From CAVXYG01 sp963766005 (GTDB lineage: Bacteria; Actinomycetota; Actinomycetes; S36-B12; GCA-2699445), in assembly GCA_963766005.1 (NCBI GenBank), contig CAVXYG010000012.1, positions 310,001-374,000 of the forward strand: a DNA stretch of 64,000 nt. Direction: 5' to 3'. Of the stretch, positions 26,448 to 34,597 are shown piece after piece. The notes below the pieces were generated by a model that ran no database searches, was not told the origin of the DNA, and was given only the letters and a program-made list of their open reading frames with translations. A program made the position numbers and the translations under genes. How positions within the stretch are numbered: the stretch's first letter is position 1; each line of letters opens with the position of its first letter.

Positions 26448-29000
26448 ATGTCTTCCGCCGCCGCGCCCGCGATGAGCGGCTCGCTGGCCGATCTGCTCGA
26501 ACACTTCGCCGCTGCCGACGAGCCCCAGCCTGAGGATCTGCTCGAGGCGTACGCGACCTGGGCGCAGGGCAACGGCATGACGCTGTACCCCGCTCAGGAG
26601 GACGCGCTGCTGGAGCTCGCCTCCGGATCACACGTCATCCTCGCCACGCCGACAGGATCGGGGAAGAGCCTGGTGGCCGTCGGCGCCATGTTCTTCGCCC
26701 TCGCCCAGGGCCGGCGCAGTTACTACACCGCCCCGATCAAGGCGCTGGTGAGCGAGAAGTTCTTCGACCTGTGCGACCTGTTCGGGCCGCAGCGCATCGG
26801 CATGATCACCGGCGACGCCTCGGTGAATGCTGAGGCCCCCATCATTTGCGCGACGGCGGAGATCCTGGCAATCACCGCACTGCGCGAGGGCGCCGAGGCG
26901 AACATCGACACGATCTGCATGGACGAGTTCCATTACTACGCCGACCGGGACCGCGGGTGGGCGTGGCAGGTGCCGCTCATCGAGCTGACGAACGCACAGT
27001 TCCTGCTGATGTCGGCCACGCTCGGAGACGTCGAGCGGATCCGGGGTGACCTCGAGCGCCGCACTGGCCGCCCGGCGGCGCACGTCGGCGGCGGCGAACG
27101 GCCCGTCCCGCTCACCTTCGAGTACGCGCTGACACCGATCCACGAGACGGTGGAGGAGCTGCTGGCGGAGGATCAGGCGCCCATCTACATCGTGCACAGC
27201 ACCCAGGCGGCCGCGCTGGAGCGGGCGCAGGCGCTGACGAGCGTGAACCTGTGCACTCGCGCCGAGAAGGACGCCATCATCGAGGCGCTCGGCGATTTCC
27301 GGTTCACCGCGGGGTTCGGTCGGACGCTCAGCCGACTGATACGGCACGGCATCGGCCTGCACCACGCCGGGATGCTGCCTCGCTACCGGCGGCTGGTGGA
27401 GCAGTTGACGCGGGCCGGGCTGCTGAAGGTGATCTGCGGGACCGACACGCTCGGGGTGGGGATCAACGTCCCGATTCGCACGGTGCTCATCACCTCGCTG
27501 GTGAAGTTCGACGGTCGCCGGATGCGACTGATGCGGGCACGCGAGTTCCACCAGATCGCCGGCCGCGCGGGCCGCGCGGGCTACGACAGCGCGGGCACGG
27601 TCGTCGTCCAGGGGCCGGACTACGAGATCGAGAACGCGCGGCTGCTGGCCAAGGCCGGCGACGATCCGAAGAAGCGGCGCAAGGTCGTGCGCAAGAAGCC
27701 ACCCGAGGGTGTTCCGTCCTACGGCAAGGCCACGTTCGAGCGATTGGTGGCGGCACAGCCGGAGCCGCTGCAGTCGCGGTTCAGCATGACGCACGCAATG
27801 CTGCTCAACCTCGCGCACCGCCGCGGCGATGCTGCTGCCGCACTGCGGCACCTGCTGACCGACAACGATGAGGATCCCGCGGGGCAGGAGCGGCTGGCGG
27901 AGCGGGCAGCCGCGATGCAGGAGTCCCTCGTCGCCGCCGGTGTCCTGGAGCTGCTCGACCCGCCCGGCCCCGACGGTCGCACGATGCGCGTCGTGGACGA
28001 GGTCGGCGTCGACTTCGCCCTGAACCAGCCGTTGTCGACCTTCGCCCTGGCCGCGATGGAACTGCTGGACCCGGCCTCGGAGACCTACGCCCTCGATGTG
28101 CTGTCGGTGCTGGAAGCGACGCTGGAGAATCCGCGGCAGGTCTTGTTCGCGCAGCAGCACCGGGCCCGCGGCGAGGCCGTGGCGGCGATGAAGTCCGAGG
28201 GCATCGAGTACGAGGAGCGGCTCGAACTCCTCGACGACGTCTCGTGGCCGACTCCGCTGGCGGAGATGCTGGAGTCGGCCTATGAGATCTACGCCGGCGG
28301 ACACCCGTGGGTCACCGAGTACCCACTGCGTCCCAAGGCCGTCGCCCGGGAGCTGCACGACCTGGCGATGACCTTCACCGAGTACGTGGGGTACCACCGC
28401 ATCGCACCGGCGGAGGGCATCGTGCTGCGCTACCTGGCGGACGCCTACAAGGCGCTGCGCCGCACCGTGCCTGAGGAAGCGCGCACCGAAGAGATCGAGG
28501 ATCTCACCGAGTGGCTCGGCGAGCTGGTGCGGCAGGTGGACTCCAGCCTGCTCGACGAATGGGAGCAGTTGCTGCATCCGGCCGAGGACGAGGTGCTGCA
28601 GGTGCGCCCCGGGGCCGCCCAGCCGCCGCCCATCACGGCCAACCGCCGCGCTTTCACCGTCCTGGTCCGCAACGCGATGTTCCGCAGGGTGGAACTGGCG
28701 GCTCGGCGGCGCTGGGAGGAACTCGGCGAGCTCGATGCCGAGTCCGGGTGGGACGCGGCCCGGTGGCGCGACGCGATGACGGGCTACTTCGACGAGTACG
28801 AGGAAGTCGGGATCGGGGCATCGGCTCGTGGTCCCGCACTCATCCGGATTGAGGAGCAGCCCGGACGCTGGGTGGTGCGGCAGTCATTCGACGATCCGGC
28901 CGGGGACCGCGACTGGGGGATCAGTGCAGAGATCGGCCTCGCGGCAAGCGACGCGGAGGGCGTGGCAGTGGTGCGCGTGACCGACGTCGGGTCCTACTGA
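26448..29000 (+). CDS. DEAD/DEAH-box helicase with DUF3516 C-terminus
   Basis: An 850-residue SF2 helicase. Motif I is ILATPTGSGKS near residue 65, motif II is MDEFH near 158 (DEFH rather than DExD/H), motif III is SATLGD near 186 and motif VI is QIAGRAGRAGYD near 368. A long DUF3516 region follows to the C-terminus. It is Ski2-like and related to actinobacterial HelY proteins, probably acting in RNA or nucleic-acid processing. The start could be ATG 26448 or GTG 26445; GATGGT lies 6 nt before the GTG, which fits leaderless initiation loosely. Confidence 0.9.
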   Translation: MSSAAAPAMSGSLADLLEHFAAADEPQPEDLLEAYATWAQGNGMTLYPAQEDALLELASGSHVILATPTGSGKSLVAVGAMFFALAQGRRSYYTAPIKALVSEKFFDLCDLFGPQRIGMITGDASVNAEAPIICATAEILAITALREGAEANIDTICMDEFHYYADRDRGWAWQVPLIELTNAQFLLMSATLGDVERIRGDLERRTGRPAAHVGGGERPVPLTFEYALTPIHETVEELLAEDQAPIYIVHSTQAAALERAQALTSVNLCTRAEKDAIIEALGDFRFTAGFGRTLSRLIRHGIGLHHAGMLPRYRRLVEQLTRAGLLKVICGTDTLGVGINVPIRTVLITSLVKFDGRRMRLMRAREFHQIAGRAGRAGYDSAGTVVVQGPDYEIENARLLAKAGDDPKKRRKVVRKKPPEGVPSYGKATFERLVAAQPEPLQSRFSMTHAMLLNLAHRRGDAAAALRHLLTDNDEDPAGQERLAERAAAMQESLVAAGVLELLDPPGPDGRTMRVVDEVGVDFALNQPLSTFALAAMELLDPASETYALDVLSVLEATLENPRQVLFAQQHRARGEAVAAMKSEGIEYEERLELLDDVSWPTPLAEMLESAYEIYAGGHPWVTEYPLRPKAVARELHDLAMTFTEYVGYHRIAPAEGIVLRYLADAYKALRRTVPEEARTEEIEDLTEWLGELVRQVDSSLLDEWEQLLHPAEDEVLQVRPGAAQPPPITANRRAFTVLVRNAMFRRVELAARRRWEELGELDAESGWDAARWRDAMTGYFDEYEEVGIGASARGPALIRIEEQPGRWVVRQSFDDPAGDRDWGISAEIGLAASDAEGVAVVRVTDVGSY

Positions 29001-29661
29001 CCGGCTTCCCCGGATCCCTGGCCTCGCAACGGCGAGCCCCCGCTGGTGTCGGCAGCAGCGAGAACGGCCCGGTCTCGCGTCGAAGGGATTGCCGTGGGCC
29101 GATGCGGCCGTCGCGGTAGGGACGCCGTGACGCGGGGCGACAGACCACGCGTCGCGCTAGGAGAGTGTGCAACCAGCGCGGGTGCTGTCTGCGGATGGTC
29201 GCACCGTCCGAGCCGTCGATGGATGGCCGCGATGCGGCCGGTGCCGGAGTTGCTCGCCGGTAAGCCTGCTTCAGATTGGAGAAGCCTGCAGATCCCCGCG
29301 TCCGACCGGGACCAAGCCGATCGACATGAGGCTTCCCGGCAGGCGTGGCGCGGCGCTGCACGCAGAAGGATGCCGGCCGGAGACCGTCGATGCGCCACGT
29401 CGTGGGGGTTGGGCCCGGACGCGGTGCCCGGTCGAGCAGGACCGGGCACTGCGTCCCGGGCACCGACGCCGCTCGGAACGGGGCGACCACAGTGTTGGCG
29501 GGGATCGTCCCCGGCAGGACAGGCGAAGGAATCCGTGCGGTGCGATCAGCCGGGCGTCCCCAGCCAAGCCAAGGCCAGCCGATTGGATGCCACTGAGCGA
29601 GTCCCGGGCCTGACCAGGCGACCTGCCAAGGACCTGCGCGGCAACGTCGGGTTCTGCGCGA
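29001..29661. other. Gene-free 660-bp stretch between converging helicase and ferritin genes
   Basis: Several open frames occur, but none has a recognisable domain, ribosome site or leaderless promoter, and their composition looks like out-of-frame GC-rich sequence. The one clear structure is the long hairpin at 29413-29461. Decayed coding sequence cannot be excluded. Confidence 0.5.
29413..29461. repeat. Long near-perfect hairpin, about 21 bp stem
   Basis: Inner arms GTGCCCGGTC (29424-29433) and GACCGGGCAC (29440-29449) pair perfectly around a 6-nt loop. One G-T position then leads to a second 10-bp stem (29413-29422 with 29451-29461, one bulged C). It could be a terminator or a structured RNA. 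Confidence 0.55.
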
Positions 29662-30186
29662 TCAGGCGCCAGCGATCGGCGGGGCCCCGCTATCGGCGCC
29701 CTCCGGGCCCGTCTCTCTGGCGACGTACTCCTCGATGTTGTCGACGTGGGCACTGTTGCGCTGGACCACGGCGAGCAGCGCCTGCATCGACGCCACCTCC
29801 TCGACCTGCTCCTTGATGAACCACTGCAGGAACTGCTCCGAGGCGTAGTCGCTGTCCTCGCGAGCAGTGCGCAGCAGCGTGTTGATCTGATCCGTGACCC
29901 TGCGCTCCTGGGCCAGGGCCAGTTCCACCGGAGCTACGACGTCGTCGAAGTCGGCTGCGGGGGCCGCAACGGCCGGGATCCGGACCCGGGCGTCGATGTC
30001 GAGCAGATACTGCAGCATCATCATCGCGTGGTTGCGCTCCTCGAGCGCCTGCGCATAGAAGTGGGCGGCCATCCTGGGCATGGTCAGGCCGTCGTAGAAC
30101 GCCGCGCACGCCACGTACTGGTTGTGCGCGCCGAACTCGTGACCGACCTGGTCGTTGAGCAGGGTCACGAGCTTCCGTTCGGTCAT
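29662..30186 (-). CDS. Non-haem ferritin
   Basis: A 174-residue ferritin-like protein. Ferroxidase ligands are visible as E17 (GHEFGAHNQYVA), E50 and H53 (ALEERNHAMMML), E94 (LAQERRV) and E127-Q-VEE (FIKEQVEEV). This is the bacterial ferritin (Ftn/BfrB) pattern and lacks the haem-binding Met layout of bacterioferritin. It stores iron as Fe(III) mineral in a 24-mer. The ATG has GGAGG 8 nt upstream. It stands alone, with 661 bp free downstream. The C-terminal 15 residues are an unconserved Ala/Pro tail. Confidence 0.9.
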   Translation of the reverse strand: MTERKLVTLLNDQVGHEFGAHNQYVACAAFYDGLTMPRMAAHFYAQALEERNHAMMMLQYLLDIDARVRIPAVAAPAADFDDVVAPVELALAQERRVTDQINTLLRTAREDSDYASEQFLQWFIKEQVEEVASMQALLAVVQRNSAHVDNIEEYVARETGPEGADSGAPPIAGA

Positions 30187-30353
30187 GGCCGAGACCTCCA
30201 GCGTCCGCGATCGCAACTGTTCTGACACTGGCGAGCATAGTCCCGATCCGAAGCGCAGGCCCCTGCGCCAGTGGCCTGGCATCCGGCATGGCGAGGTCGA
30301 CCCCCGCCCGCCGCTGGACTACGGCGGGGCGCATCTCGGCCCACCTCCGCTGG

Positions 30354-30479
30354 CACACTGGTGCGGTGACAGGTGCGCCGCGGGAGGCGAGGAGCGCGCT
30401 GGGCAGGAGCGCGCGGGAATGCTGGCCGCCAAGGCCGAGCGCGAGGCCGACGGATCCGAAGATGGGCTATGACGGCTAG
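30354..30479 (+). promoter_or_regulatory. Leaderless-type -10 and possible leader ORF before the Nudix gene
   Basis: CACACT (30354-30359), 6 nt, GTG 30366. The GTG opens a 37-codon frame ending at TAG 30477-30479, overlapping the Nudix start by 11 nt. The frame has no recognisable domain, so it may be a leader peptide for translational coupling. Confidence 0.3.
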
Positions 30480-30996
30480 GCGCAGCGCCGCACTTCTGGC
30501 CTACCGGAGAGCGGCAGAGGGCGGTCTGCACGTCTTCCTCGGCCACATGGGCGGTCCGTGGTGGGCGCACAAGGACGACCGCGGCTGGTCCATCCCGAAA
30601 GGGGAGTACGACGTCTCCAGCGAGGAGCCGCAGGCCGCGGCGCGCCGGGAGTTCACCGAGGAGATCGGGACGGATCCCCCCTGGAAGGACGTGCTCGACC
30701 TTGGCGTCTGCGTCCAGCCAAGCGGCAAGCGCATTCGCACCTTCGCTGTGCCCGCCGATTCCTCGCTGCGGTTCCACTCCAGCTCCCGCTTCTCCATGGA
30801 GTGGCCGCGCGGATCGGGGATCGTGGCGCAGTTCCCCGAGATCGACCGCGCGCAGTGGTTCGGCATCACCGAGGCTCGCCGCAAGGTGGTACGCGGCCAA
30901 GTGCCGATTCTCGACACGCTGGCTGCCCGCGCCGCCGGGTCCGGCCGGCCGGCTGGAAACCTGGACCGACCGACATCCGCGCCGCCACATCCCTAG
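30469..30996 (+). CDS. NUDIX hydrolase
   Basis: A 175-residue protein. The Nudix box GEYDVSSEEPQAAARREFTE-EIG (about residues 44-66) is complete, including the REFxEE metal-binding glutamates. N-terminal SAALLAYRR and LFLGHMGGPWWA-type residues match the YfcD/MutT-like group often annotated as NTP pyrophosphohydrolases. The substrate is unknown. It probably forms a unit with the WS/DGAT gene 31 nt downstream. The ATG 30469 has no good ribosome site; coupling to the upstream short frame is possible. Confidence 0.88.
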   Translation: MTARRSAALLAYRRAAEGGLHVFLGHMGGPWWAHKDDRGWSIPKGEYDVSSEEPQAAARREFTEEIGTDPPWKDVLDLGVCVQPSGKRIRTFAVPADSSLRFHSSSRFSMEWPRGSGIVAQFPEIDRAQWFGITEARRKVVRGQVPILDTLAARAAGSGRPAGNLDRPTSAPPHP

Positions 30997-31027
30997 ACTC
31001 CCGGACGTACCCGAGGGAGGCCGCACG

Positions 31028-32569
31028 ATGACCGAGCGCCGTTTGACGCCAGCCGATGCCTGTTGGCTGTACAGCGATTACGACAAGAACCATCAAACGG
31101 TCTCGGCCCTGCTGTGGCTGGATCGGGAGATCGACCCCGACGAGTTCCGCAGCATCGTGCAGACGCGGCTGCTGGATCAGTACCCGACGTTCACCGAGCG
31201 CATCCGCAACTCGCGCAACCCGCTGCTGATGCCGCACTGGCAGGACGATCCGACGTTCGACATCGAGTACCACATCGAGGTGGTCGAGCTGCCGCCGCCC
31301 GGAGACAAGGAGCAGCTCGAAGCCCTGGTCTCGCAGCAGCGCAGTCAGATGCTGGACCACAGCAAGCCTCTGTGGCGGATGCACATCATCCAGGGATACA
31401 ACGGTGCCACCGCGATTCATGCCCGGATCCAGCACGCGATCGCCGACGGCTGGGCCCTGGTGCGGCTGGTGATGTCGCTGGCCGACGAAGCCGTCGAGGA
31501 GCCGGCTGCTCAGGTCGCCGAGCCCGGTGCCCGTCACCGCAAGCGCGACGCGGCCATGGAGACCGCGCTGGAGGCGGTGGACGCCGCGAAGCGGGCCGCC
31601 GGCGGCGCCGCCGAAGCAGCATCGCGTGCGGTCGACAAGGTATCCGAGGCGGTGCGCCATCCGGCATCGGTCCCGGCTCGCCTCGCCTCCGGCGCGGAGG
31701 CGATGACCGAAGTGATCACGCTCCCGCCGGACCCGAGGCGGTTCATCGAGTTCGGCTCGGACGTCTCCGAGGCCGTCCTGGACCAGGTGGCGCCGATCGC
31801 CGAGACCGCGGAGGCCGTGGCCACGGGTGCCCAGAACGCGGTGGAGTTCCTGAACGCCCCCAAGCCGGGGAAGACGATCATGCACGGCTCGCCATCCGGG
31901 CAGAAGAAGGTGGTCTGGATCGACGAGGCCCTGGGCCTGGATCCGGTCAAGCAGGCGGGCAAGGCGTTCGGCGCGACCATCAACGATCTGTTGATGGGGG
32001 CGGTCACCAATGCGCTGCGCCAGTACCTGCTCGAGCGCGACGCGCTGAGCGTGGACTCCATGCTGTTCTCCGTCCCCGTCAGCCTGCGCAAGCCCGACGA
32101 CCCATTGCCCCGCAACCTCGGAAACCGGTTCGGACTGGTGACGGTGGAGCTGCCGGTGGGGATCGAGGATCCGGTCGAGCAGGTGCGCGCGATCAAGGCG
32201 CAGATCGATGAGATCAAGGGCTCCCAGATGCCCATCGTCTCCTTCGGGCTGGTGTCGGCCGCCGCGATCACGACGCCGGAGGTCGAGCGACTGCTGCACC
32301 GGGTGACGCAGGACCAGACGGCCGGGGTCGTCACGAATGTGGTGGGCCCGCGCAACCAGCTGACACTGGCGGGGGCGAAGGTGGTCGGCGCCTGGGGCCT
32401 CGGCGGCGTGGCAGGCAACATGAACCTGTGCTTCGGCATCTTCAGCCTCGCCGGGGGCATCAACTTCGCGGTGAGCAGCGACGTGGCCATCACTCCCGAT
32501 CCGGAGCGGCTGCTCGACGGCTTCGTGGCGACCGTGGAACTGCTCAAGGAGCGCGCCGGCATCGAGTAG
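31028..32569 (+). CDS. Wax ester synthase/diacylglycerol acyltransferase (WS/DGAT) family
   Basis: A 513-residue protein with the family N-terminus (RRLTPADACWLYSDYDKNHQ) and C-terminal DUF1298-type signatures (VTNVVGPRNQLTLAGAKV, AGGINFAVSSD). The usual HHxxxDG acyltransferase motif reads QHAIADG near residue 137: the first His is Gln, while the second His and the Asp-Gly are kept. An Ala-rich helical insertion covers about 165-260. The family makes triacylglycerol or wax esters from acyl-CoA at the membrane surface. GGGAGG lies 8 nt before the ATG. Confidence 0.9.
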   Translation: MTERRLTPADACWLYSDYDKNHQTVSALLWLDREIDPDEFRSIVQTRLLDQYPTFTERIRNSRNPLLMPHWQDDPTFDIEYHIEVVELPPPGDKEQLEALVSQQRSQMLDHSKPLWRMHIIQGYNGATAIHARIQHAIADGWALVRLVMSLADEAVEEPAAQVAEPGARHRKRDAAMETALEAVDAAKRAAGGAAEAASRAVDKVSEAVRHPASVPARLASGAEAMTEVITLPPDPRRFIEFGSDVSEAVLDQVAPIAETAEAVATGAQNAVEFLNAPKPGKTIMHGSPSGQKKVVWIDEALGLDPVKQAGKAFGATINDLLMGAVTNALRQYLLERDALSVDSMLFSVPVSLRKPDDPLPRNLGNRFGLVTVELPVGIEDPVEQVRAIKAQIDEIKGSQMPIVSFGLVSAAAITTPEVERLLHRVTQDQTAGVVTNVVGPRNQLTLAGAKVVGAWGLGGVAGNMNLCFGIFSLAGGINFAVSSDVAITPDPERLLDGFVATVELLKERAGIE

Positions 32570-32601
32570 CCGACGGACGGCGGCCCGGGCAGCCGCCTGA
32601 T

Positions 32602-32653
32602 CGTTGATCGCCGCGGATTCCCGCGCCAGTGCCAGATTTCGCGACGATCAACG
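32602..32653 (+). terminator. Candidate terminator hairpin after the WS/DGAT gene
   Basis: CGTTGATCG (32602-32610) pairs with CGATCAACG (32645-32653); after one mismatch CGCG pairs with CGCG, leaving a 24-nt loop. It starts 32 nt after the stop codon. Confidence 0.4.
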
Positions 32654-32755
32654 CCAGCGACCCGGCGCCCGCGGCCCGATCACGACCGAGCTGCGGGTGG
32701 CGCTGCGAGGCGGCGACGTCACTCGTTCGGGGGTGTTGCGCTCAGGCGCAGAGAG

Positions 32756-32788
32756 TAGAGTCCGGCACGATTCCTGGAAAGGCCAGCA
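32756..32788 (+). promoter_or_regulatory. -10 element and ribosome site of the VOC gene
   Basis: TAGAGT (32756-32761) lies 27 nt before the ATG, and GGAAAGG lies about 7 nt before it, so this transcript is probably leadered. Confidence 0.35.
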
Positions 32789-33196
32789 ATGACGAGTCAA
32801 CTGAACGCCTACCTCAGCTTCAACGGCGATGCCAGGGAGGCGATGGAGCGGTACAGCGAAATCTTCGGCGGCGAGTTGGAGGTGACCACCTTCGCGGAGT
32901 TCGGCGTGGGGGGCCCTGACTTGGCGGACAACATCATGCACGCGACCATGACCGGCGCCAAGGGCTTCGTCCTGATGGGGTCGGATACGCCGCCCGGGAT
33001 GACCTACTCGACCACCGGCAACGTGCAGTTGATCCTGAGCGGCGCCGATGAGGCCGAGCTGCGGGGCTACTGGGAGGCCCTGTCCGCCGGCGGGGAGGTG
33101 GAGTCGCCGCTGGAATCGCAGGTGTGGGGCGACATCTACGGCCGCTGCATCGATCGGTTCGGCATCACGTGGATGGTCAACATCTCCGTGGGCTGA
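32789..33196 (+). CDS. VOC-superfamily (PhnB-like) protein
   Basis: A 135-residue single-domain protein with the PhnB/DUF1338-like glyoxalase fold signature: NAYLSFNGDAREAMERYSEI at the start, GGELEVTTF, MHATM near 51 and a closing WGDIYGRCIDRFGITWMVN-type motif. The family is related to glyoxalase/bleomycin-resistance proteins, and its substrates are mostly unknown. Its stop overlaps the next gene's ATG (TGATG), so the two are coupled. Confidence 0.85.
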   Translation: MTSQLNAYLSFNGDAREAMERYSEIFGGELEVTTFAEFGVGGPDLADNIMHATMTGAKGFVLMGSDTPPGMTYSTTGNVQLILSGADEAELRGYWEALSAGGEVESPLESQVWGDIYGRCIDRFGITWMVNISVG

Positions 33197-34269
33197 TGCT
33201 GCCCGATGCGCTCGTTCAGCCGACGACGCCTGTCCGGGCGCTCGCCTTCGCCGATGCGCTGCTCGCCAACGAACACCTGGCTCTACTCGTCGGCGCGACG
33301 GGCTCCTCGGGCGGCTCGGACGTCGTCGACCGCGCGCTGCGATCGTCCCGCCGGCTGCTGACTCCGCAGGAGCAGGAGCAGGTCGATCACGTGCTGGCCC
33401 ACCGCTCCCGCACCGCGGCCGTGGCCGACCCCGACGGCGCCGCCACGGCTTCCCGGGAGGACCGTGTCGCTGCGCTGCGCCGGTTCGCGGCCCGGAACTG
33501 GGACTTCCGCTGCGGTCGGGAGCGCGACCGCATTCCCACCTCCGCAGAGGTGCTGCCGCACGACGTCGCGGGGCTCGTCACGGCGCTGGCCGATGACTGG
33601 CTCATGCGCACCGGACACCGCGCTGTCGGCTGCTTCGATGCCGCGGTCGTCCTCGGAGGCCTGCTGCAGTCCAACGTCCACCGTGCCGCAGCAGCGTCGC
33701 GGATCCTCACGGCGGAGGCCGTCGTGTGCCCGGCCGTCATCGGGCTGGCGGCACGCCGGCCGCTGTCCCCGCAGGAGCGCGCCGCCTCGATTCGCCTCCG
33801 GATGCCGGCCGAGACCGAGGCCGAGAGCCTGGCGCAGGCGATCGCGCGGGCGTTCGACGTCGACCCGACAGCTTGGCGCCTGACCAGTCCGGGAATCCTG
33901 GAGCAGCGGGCAGGCGATGGGCGCCGCCTGGCTGTCGCCATGGTGCCGCTGCATGCCGGCGGGGCACGCCCCACAACCGGTGATGCGTTCGACTGGCTCC
34001 TGTCCGCGGGTGAGATCGAGGTCGGGGATCGACTGATGAGCGTCACCACCGCCATCTACTGGATCCAGAACCACTGCAATCTCCTGACCCGGCTGCCCGC
34101 TGAGGGTGCACGCCTCGTGACCGCGAGCGATCCGCACCCGGCGCCCTGGCTGCCCGCGCCCGTCTATCGAAGCCAGCACTACCTCCAGGAGATCAAGGCG
34201 GCCATCGATGTGCTGCCGGACCTGCTCGCCTGGGCTGGGTCAGCGGTCGGGGGGCCGGCAGCGCCGTAA
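33196..34269 (+). CDS. Unrecognised protein, translationally coupled to the VOC gene
   Basis: I do not recognise a family. The 357-residue protein is soluble, rich in Ala/Leu/Arg, with no signal peptide, no clear membrane helix and no nucleotide-binding loop. It has two conserved-looking blocks, RRFAARNWDFRCGRERDR near residue 95 and a Trp/Asn-rich IYWIQNHCNLLTRLP near 292. The ATG at 33196 overlaps the VOC stop, and codon use resembles neighbours, so it is very probably real. A 324-bp gene-free stretch follows. Confidence 0.6.
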   Translation: MLPDALVQPTTPVRALAFADALLANEHLALLVGATGSSGGSDVVDRALRSSRRLLTPQEQEQVDHVLAHRSRTAAVADPDGAATASREDRVAALRRFAARNWDFRCGRERDRIPTSAEVLPHDVAGLVTALADDWLMRTGHRAVGCFDAAVVLGGLLQSNVHRAAAASRILTAEAVVCPAVIGLAARRPLSPQERAASIRLRMPAETEAESLAQAIARAFDVDPTAWRLTSPGILEQRAGDGRRLAVAMVPLHAGGARPTTGDAFDWLLSAGEIEVGDRLMSVTTAIYWIQNHCNLLTRLPAEGARLVTASDPHPAPWLPAPVYRSQHYLQEIKAAIDVLPDLLAWAGSAVGGPAAP

Positions 34270-34548
34270 GGGTGCAGGGTCCCGCAGCACGGGTCCCGCG
34301 CCGGCTCCGGAGACGCGGCCGAACACCGCGGCGCGGTCGTCCGGTGGTCCGGAACGATGTGGGTGCCGGCGGATGATCCTCGAACTCGGGCCGTTCCCGG
34401 CGGTGCGCACGTTCCACAGCGCGCTGCGGTCCGCTCCGGCCACCGCGCCGTTGCTCTCGGCGGCGCAGCGATGCGGCCCGGCCATCGTGCAGGAGACCGG
34501 CGCAGTCTCGACGCCGCCCATCGGGGCGCACCCAGGGTCGCACTCGGG
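34270..34548. other. Gene-free stretch before add
   Basis: No domain-bearing frame, ribosome site or inverted repeat of note is seen. The leaderless promoter and small ORF for add begin at its right edge. Confidence 0.5.
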
Positions 34549-34597
34549 CACAGTGGGTGGCATGAGGCACCCGCCCGCCGAAGATGAGGCGATATGA
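34549..34597 (+). promoter_or_regulatory. Leaderless -10 with 11-codon leader ORF overlapping add
   Basis: CACAGT (34549-34554), 7 nt, ATG 34562. The ORF reads MRHPPAEDEAI and stops at TGA 34595-34597, sharing ATGA with the add start at 34594. This is the arrangement expected of a leaderless leader peptide that delivers ribosomes to the next gene. Confidence 0.45.

Noticed and set aside
26628..28577. A 649-codon open frame antisense to the helicase
   Set aside because: It mirrors helicase codons and is rich in His/Arg/Gln with no family match, start site or promoter.
25018..29000. An anti-phage defence system formed by the AAA ATPase and helicase
   Set aside because: No nuclease, toxin, reverse transcriptase or other effector is nearby. 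The helicase is a conserved actinobacterial gene and the neighbours are metabolic.
29046..29816. A 256-codon plus-strand frame between helicase and ferritin
   Set aside because: It runs through the ferritin gene's coding strand complement, shows no domain, and has no ribosome site or leaderless promoter.
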